Shown here: one piece after another, positions 4,618-6,570 of the stretch
Layout: every line of letters begins with the position of its first letter
Position numbering within the stretch: position 1 is the stretch's first letter
Assembly: GCA_013152795.1 (NCBI GenBank)
Contig: JAADFS010000159.1
Coordinates: forward strand, 1 to 6,570
Origin: Deferribacteres bacterium
Lineage (GTDB): Bacteria > Nitrospirota > Thermodesulfovibrionia > UBA6902
Length of the DNA: 6,570 nt
Direction of reading: 5' to 3'
Notes under the pieces: generated by a model
Seen by the model: the letters and a program-made list of their open reading frames with translations, nothing else
Databases searched by the model: none
What the model was told of the DNA's origin: nothing
Translations under genes and position numbers: made by a program

Positions 4618-5810
4618 ATGCACTACATAATAATCGGCAACGGCGTGGCAGGCACCACAGCGGCCCTGAACATAAGAAAGACGGATGCCGCAGGTGACAT
4701 AACAGTCCTGACCGATGAATCCCACCCGTTTTCAGCAGGATAAGGCTGATCCAATATCTTGCCGGAGAGGTCGATGAAAAAAAACTGATCATCTATAAAC
4801 CCGACTGGTACGAGCAGAACAGGGTCAATCTCCTCCTTGAAAGTCCGGTTGAGTCAATCGACATAGACTCAAAAGAAGTTGTTATCGCATCCGGGCACAC
4901 CATGAAATACGACAGGCTGCTCCTTGCCACGGGCGGCGTATCCTTTGTCCCTCCTATTCCCGGCTCCCACAAAAAAGGCGTATTCACATTAAGGACACTG
5001 AAAGATGCGGCGGCAATCAAAGACTATGCAAAAAACGCAGGGCCGGTACTGCTGATCGGGGGAGGTGTGCTGGGGCTTGAGGCCGGCAACAGCCTGAGAA
5101 AATTGGGACATCATGTGAGTGTCGTGGAATTCTCCTCCCGCCTGCTCCCCAGGCAGATGGACGGGGAAGGCGCCCGAATTCTCAGGAAGCAGATGGAAGA
5201 TATGGGCTTTACTTTTTATCTCGGCACAAAGACAAAAGAGATTACAGGCGGCGATAAGGTCGAGGGGCTCCTGCTTGAAGACGGAAGTGAGATCAGATGC
5301 GACATGATAATCATATCCGCGGGCATAAGGCCGAATGCACGGCTCGCGGAAAAACCGGGCCTGAAAATCAACAAAGGTCTGCCGGTCAATGACAGGATGG
5401 AAACTGCGATACCCGGCATATACGCAGCCGGAGACGTGATAGAACACAGGGGATTCTTTTACGGCATATGGCCTGCCTCTGAAAAGCAGGGAGAGACAGC
5501 GGGCATAAACATGGCCGGTGGGGATGCAGTTTATAACGGTACCATACCATCGAATATTTTAAAGATAGCTGGAATCGACCTGTGCGCAGCCGGTGATATA
5601 GATGCCGAGGGCAGGTTCGAGTCAATCGTGAGCAAAGATGAAGAAAAACACATTTACAGGAAGCTGGTTATCAGCGGAAACAATATCATAGGCTGTATCC
5701 TTTACGGTGATATCAGCGGCAGGAGAAAGATTATCAGGGCCATTGATGAAAAGCGGGACATCGGCGGGATTAAAACAGAGCTGAGCCGGTGGAATACGGA
5801 GGTATTATAA
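4618..5810 (+). pseudogene. FAD-dependent NADH:rubredoxin-type oxidoreductase, interrupted by one frameshift
   Basis: The gene encodes about 397 residues in two frames. The first runs from ATG 4618 (MHYIIIGNGVAGTTAALNIR, the FAD Rossmann GxGxxG) through DESHPF and stops at TAA 4741. The continuation, SRIRLIQYLAGEVDEKKLI, is in another frame from about 4731 and runs to TAA 5810. One missing base near 4732 (an expected HPF-x-SR junction) joins them. The second part holds LLLATGG, the NAD-binding IGGGVLGLEAG (about 147-157 of the joined protein), IYAAGDVIEH for FAD (about 269-278) and a C-terminal rubredoxin-reductase-type domain (YRKLVISGNNIIGCILYGD). The family moves electrons from NADH through FAD to rubredoxin or similar acceptors; a rubredoxin lies downstream. 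The ATG at 4902 is internal and would give a protein without the FAD-binding N-terminus. Whether the shift is a real mutation or a sequencing error cannot be decided here; the rest shows no decay. Confidence 0.83.
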
Positions 5811-5854
5811 GCTATGTTACATAAACGGGCAGAGGAGTCTGCGGAATTAAATTA

Positions 5855-5965
5855 AGAGTTCAAAGTTCAGAGTTCTGAGTTAAGGGTGCAGGGTGCAGTT
5901 GTCAGGGGGCAGAATGAAACAAGTCCCCCCCTCCCGTTGGGAGGGGGTTAGGGGGAGGGGGCTGA
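5855..5965 (+). repeat. Dispersed intergenic repeat, copy B
   Basis: This is the inverted partner of copy A (306-412). It starts with consecutive degenerate heptamers from 5858: GTTCAAA, GTTCAGA, GTTCTGA, GTTAAGG, GTGCAGG, GTGCAGT, TGTCAGG, GGGCAGA. It then reads GAAACAAGT, a C-rich block, a hairpin and a G-rich end, GGGGGAGGGGGCTGA. It lies between the reductase and rubredoxin genes, starting 44 bp after the reductase stop. The similarity is strongest over 5855-5906 (50 of 52 bases) and looser to the right, where the C/G-rich core differs in length by 4 bp between the copies. Confidence 0.85.
5927..5960 (+). other. Hairpin and G-quadruplex-capable G-tract cluster inside repeat copy B
   Basis: A perfect 9-bp stem, CCCCCTCCC (5927-5935) with GGGAGGGGG (5939-5947), closes a GTT loop. 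The 3' arm plus the following bases give four G-tracts of 3, 5, 5 and 5 (5939-5941, 5943-5947, 5951-5955, 5957-5961) with loops A, TTA and A, a canonical G-quadruplex pattern. The two folds share bases and exclude each other. The hairpin is not followed by a T-run, so it is not a standard intrinsic terminator, although it lies after the reductase gene. Confidence 0.7.
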
Positions 5966-6063
5966 GCTGTTACCACTGAAGGTATTGCAGATAAAGCTTT
6001 TCCGGCACCCCGCTTGCGATATTTTTATGCCACTGTAAGGTAAATGATAACAGGAGGTTTGGA

Positions 6064-6225
6064 ATGGATAAGTATGAATGTTCGGTATGCGGTTATATTT
6101 ATGACCCGGAAGTCGGAGACACGGAGGGAGGAGTAGCGGCTGGAACGCCGTTTGAAAAGCTCCCGGATGAGTGGGTGTGTCCGGTCTGCGGCGCGTCGAA
6201 AGACCAGTTTGAAAAGGTTGGTTGA
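6064..6225 (+). CDS. Rubredoxin
   Basis: This is a 53-residue rubredoxin of normal length. YECSVCGYIYDPEVGD gives the first iron-binding knuckle (C6, C9) and VCPVCGASKDQFE the second (C39, C42), so all four Cys ligands of the Fe(SCys)4 site are present. The aromatic core residues (Y4, Y11, Y13, F30, W37, F49) and the GTPFEKLPDEW stretch are typical. It is a small cytoplasmic one-electron carrier, probably reduced by the NADH:rubredoxin-type reductase encoded just upstream and passing electrons to oxygen- or peroxide-reducing enzymes not seen here. A strong ribosome-binding site, AGGAGGT (6052-6058), lies 5 nt before the ATG. The gene is 253 bp from the reductase, with repeat copy B between them, so it may have its own promoter; I see only weak candidates (TTGCGA at 6014 with TAAGGT at 6036). 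It converges on the TPR gene, 18 bp away. Confidence 0.96.
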   Translation: MDKYECSVCGYIYDPEVGDTEGGVAAGTPFEKLPDEWVCPVCGASKDQFEKVG

Positions 6226-6243
6226 TGCAAGGCCTGTAAACTG

Positions 6244-6570
6244 CTATCTCAGGCCCTCAAGCATTGACTTTGCCTCCCTGCCTGCGCCCGAATCCGGATC
6301 CAGTTCCACTGCCTTCTGCAATGCCAGCCTGGCATCCTCTGTCTTGCCCTTTGACAGGAGGACAAATCCGAGGCTCAGCCATATCCTCTGGTAGGACGGC
6401 CCGACCACCGCCCCCATTCTCAATCTGTCCACTGCAATATCCGACCTCCCCGTGTAATGATAGGCAAGGCCGAGGTCATTATATGCATCCACATTATCCG
6501 GATCGAGTTTTATAACCCTCTCAAACATTTCTATCGCCTCTATAAACCTGTTCTCCTGGAAGTACTTCTC
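6244..6570 (-). CDS. Tetratricopeptide repeat protein, C-terminal part (5' end outside window)
   Basis: The minus-strand frame is open from the right edge to TAG 6246-6244 and shows 108 residues, with no start in view that need be the true one. Three TPR units can be read: the end of one (KYFQENRFIEAIEMFERVIKLDP), a full one (YNDLGLAYHYTGRSDIAVDRL) and another (WLSLGFVLLSKGKTEDARLALQKAVELDP), followed by a short tail ending SMLEGLR. The classical small, Gly, Ala and Pro positions of the 34-residue repeat are present (LG, Y/F, A, DP). TPR arrays mediate protein-protein contacts; the visible part gives no clue to partner or location, since the N-terminus is missing. The Met at 6528 lies inside a repeat and is not the start. 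It converges with rubredoxin. Confidence 0.88.
   Translation of the reverse strand, partial: EKYFQENRFIEAIEMFERVIKLDPDNVDAYNDLGLAYHYTGRSDIAVDRLRMGAVVGPSYQRIWLSLGFVLLSKGKTEDARLALQKAVELDPDSGAGREAKSMLEGLR

Noticed and set aside
4724..4741. Programmed -1 ribosomal frameshift in the reductase
   Set aside because: The site CCG TTT TCA is not a canonical slippery heptamer and no stimulatory stem-loop is evident just downstream. Mutation or sequencing error is simpler.
4902..5810. Independent 302-residue gene starting at ATG 4902
   Set aside because: The same frame continues upstream to about 4731 with clear family sequence, and the FAD-binding N-terminus is in the adjacent frame. The ATG is internal and has no SD.
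6231..6255. Inverted repeat GGCCTG...CAGGCC between the convergent rubredoxin and TPR genes, as a bidirectional terminator
   Set aside because: The stem is 6 bp with a 13-nt loop, extends into the TPR coding end, and has no T-run on either side.

Overview
The window looks like chromosomal DNA from a Gram-negative bacterium with anaerobic, iron-based metabolism. LpxC shows lipid A synthesis. A radical SAM enzyme, an NADH:rubredoxin-type reductase, a rubredoxin and a DtxR/FeoA-type metal regulator fit an anaerobe or microaerophile. The style (moderate GC, short operons on both strands, repeats between genes) recalls Nitrospirota or the former Deltaproteobacteria, but I cannot place it more firmly from sequence alone. 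There are no phage, transposase, CRISPR, rRNA or tRNA genes.

Layout. 1-278 (+) is the C-terminal end of lpxC. 306-412 is copy A of a dispersed repeat. On the minus strand, 1376-481 forms a small transcription unit: a consensus promoter, a winged-helix protein with a degenerate nucleotidyltransferase-like domain, a 63-residue histone H1-like protein made only of Lys, Ala and Thr after Met1, and an intrinsic terminator. A 290-bp region with several inverted repeats separates this unit from a plus-strand pair, the AmmeMemoRadiSam-type radical SAM enzyme (1629-2639) and a DtxR-family regulator with a FeoA-like C-terminus (2646-3296). Convergent to these lie a protein with three C2H2 zinc-finger-like motifs (4427-3816) and rpoZ (3708-3334). 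Divergent from the zinc-finger gene is an FAD/NADH:rubredoxin-type reductase (4618-5810) interrupted by one frameshift near 4732. Copy B of the repeat (5855-5965) follows in inverted orientation relative to copy A, then a 53-residue rubredoxin (6064-6225) and the C-terminal end of a TPR protein (6570-6244, minus).

How the genes fit together. The reductase and rubredoxin form an obvious electron-transfer pair (NADH to FAD to rubredoxin), usually used in oxygen or peroxide detoxification. The radical SAM gene and the DtxR-like gene are 6 bp apart and probably one transcript, which suggests metal-linked control. The minus-strand unit couples a DNA-binding regulator with a DNA-compacting basic protein.

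The most unusual items are the three-finger C2H2 protein next to rpoZ, the intergenic repeat pair with 7-bp internal periodicity and a G-quadruplex-capable end, the very short or absent 5' leaders predicted for two genes, and the frameshift in the reductase.
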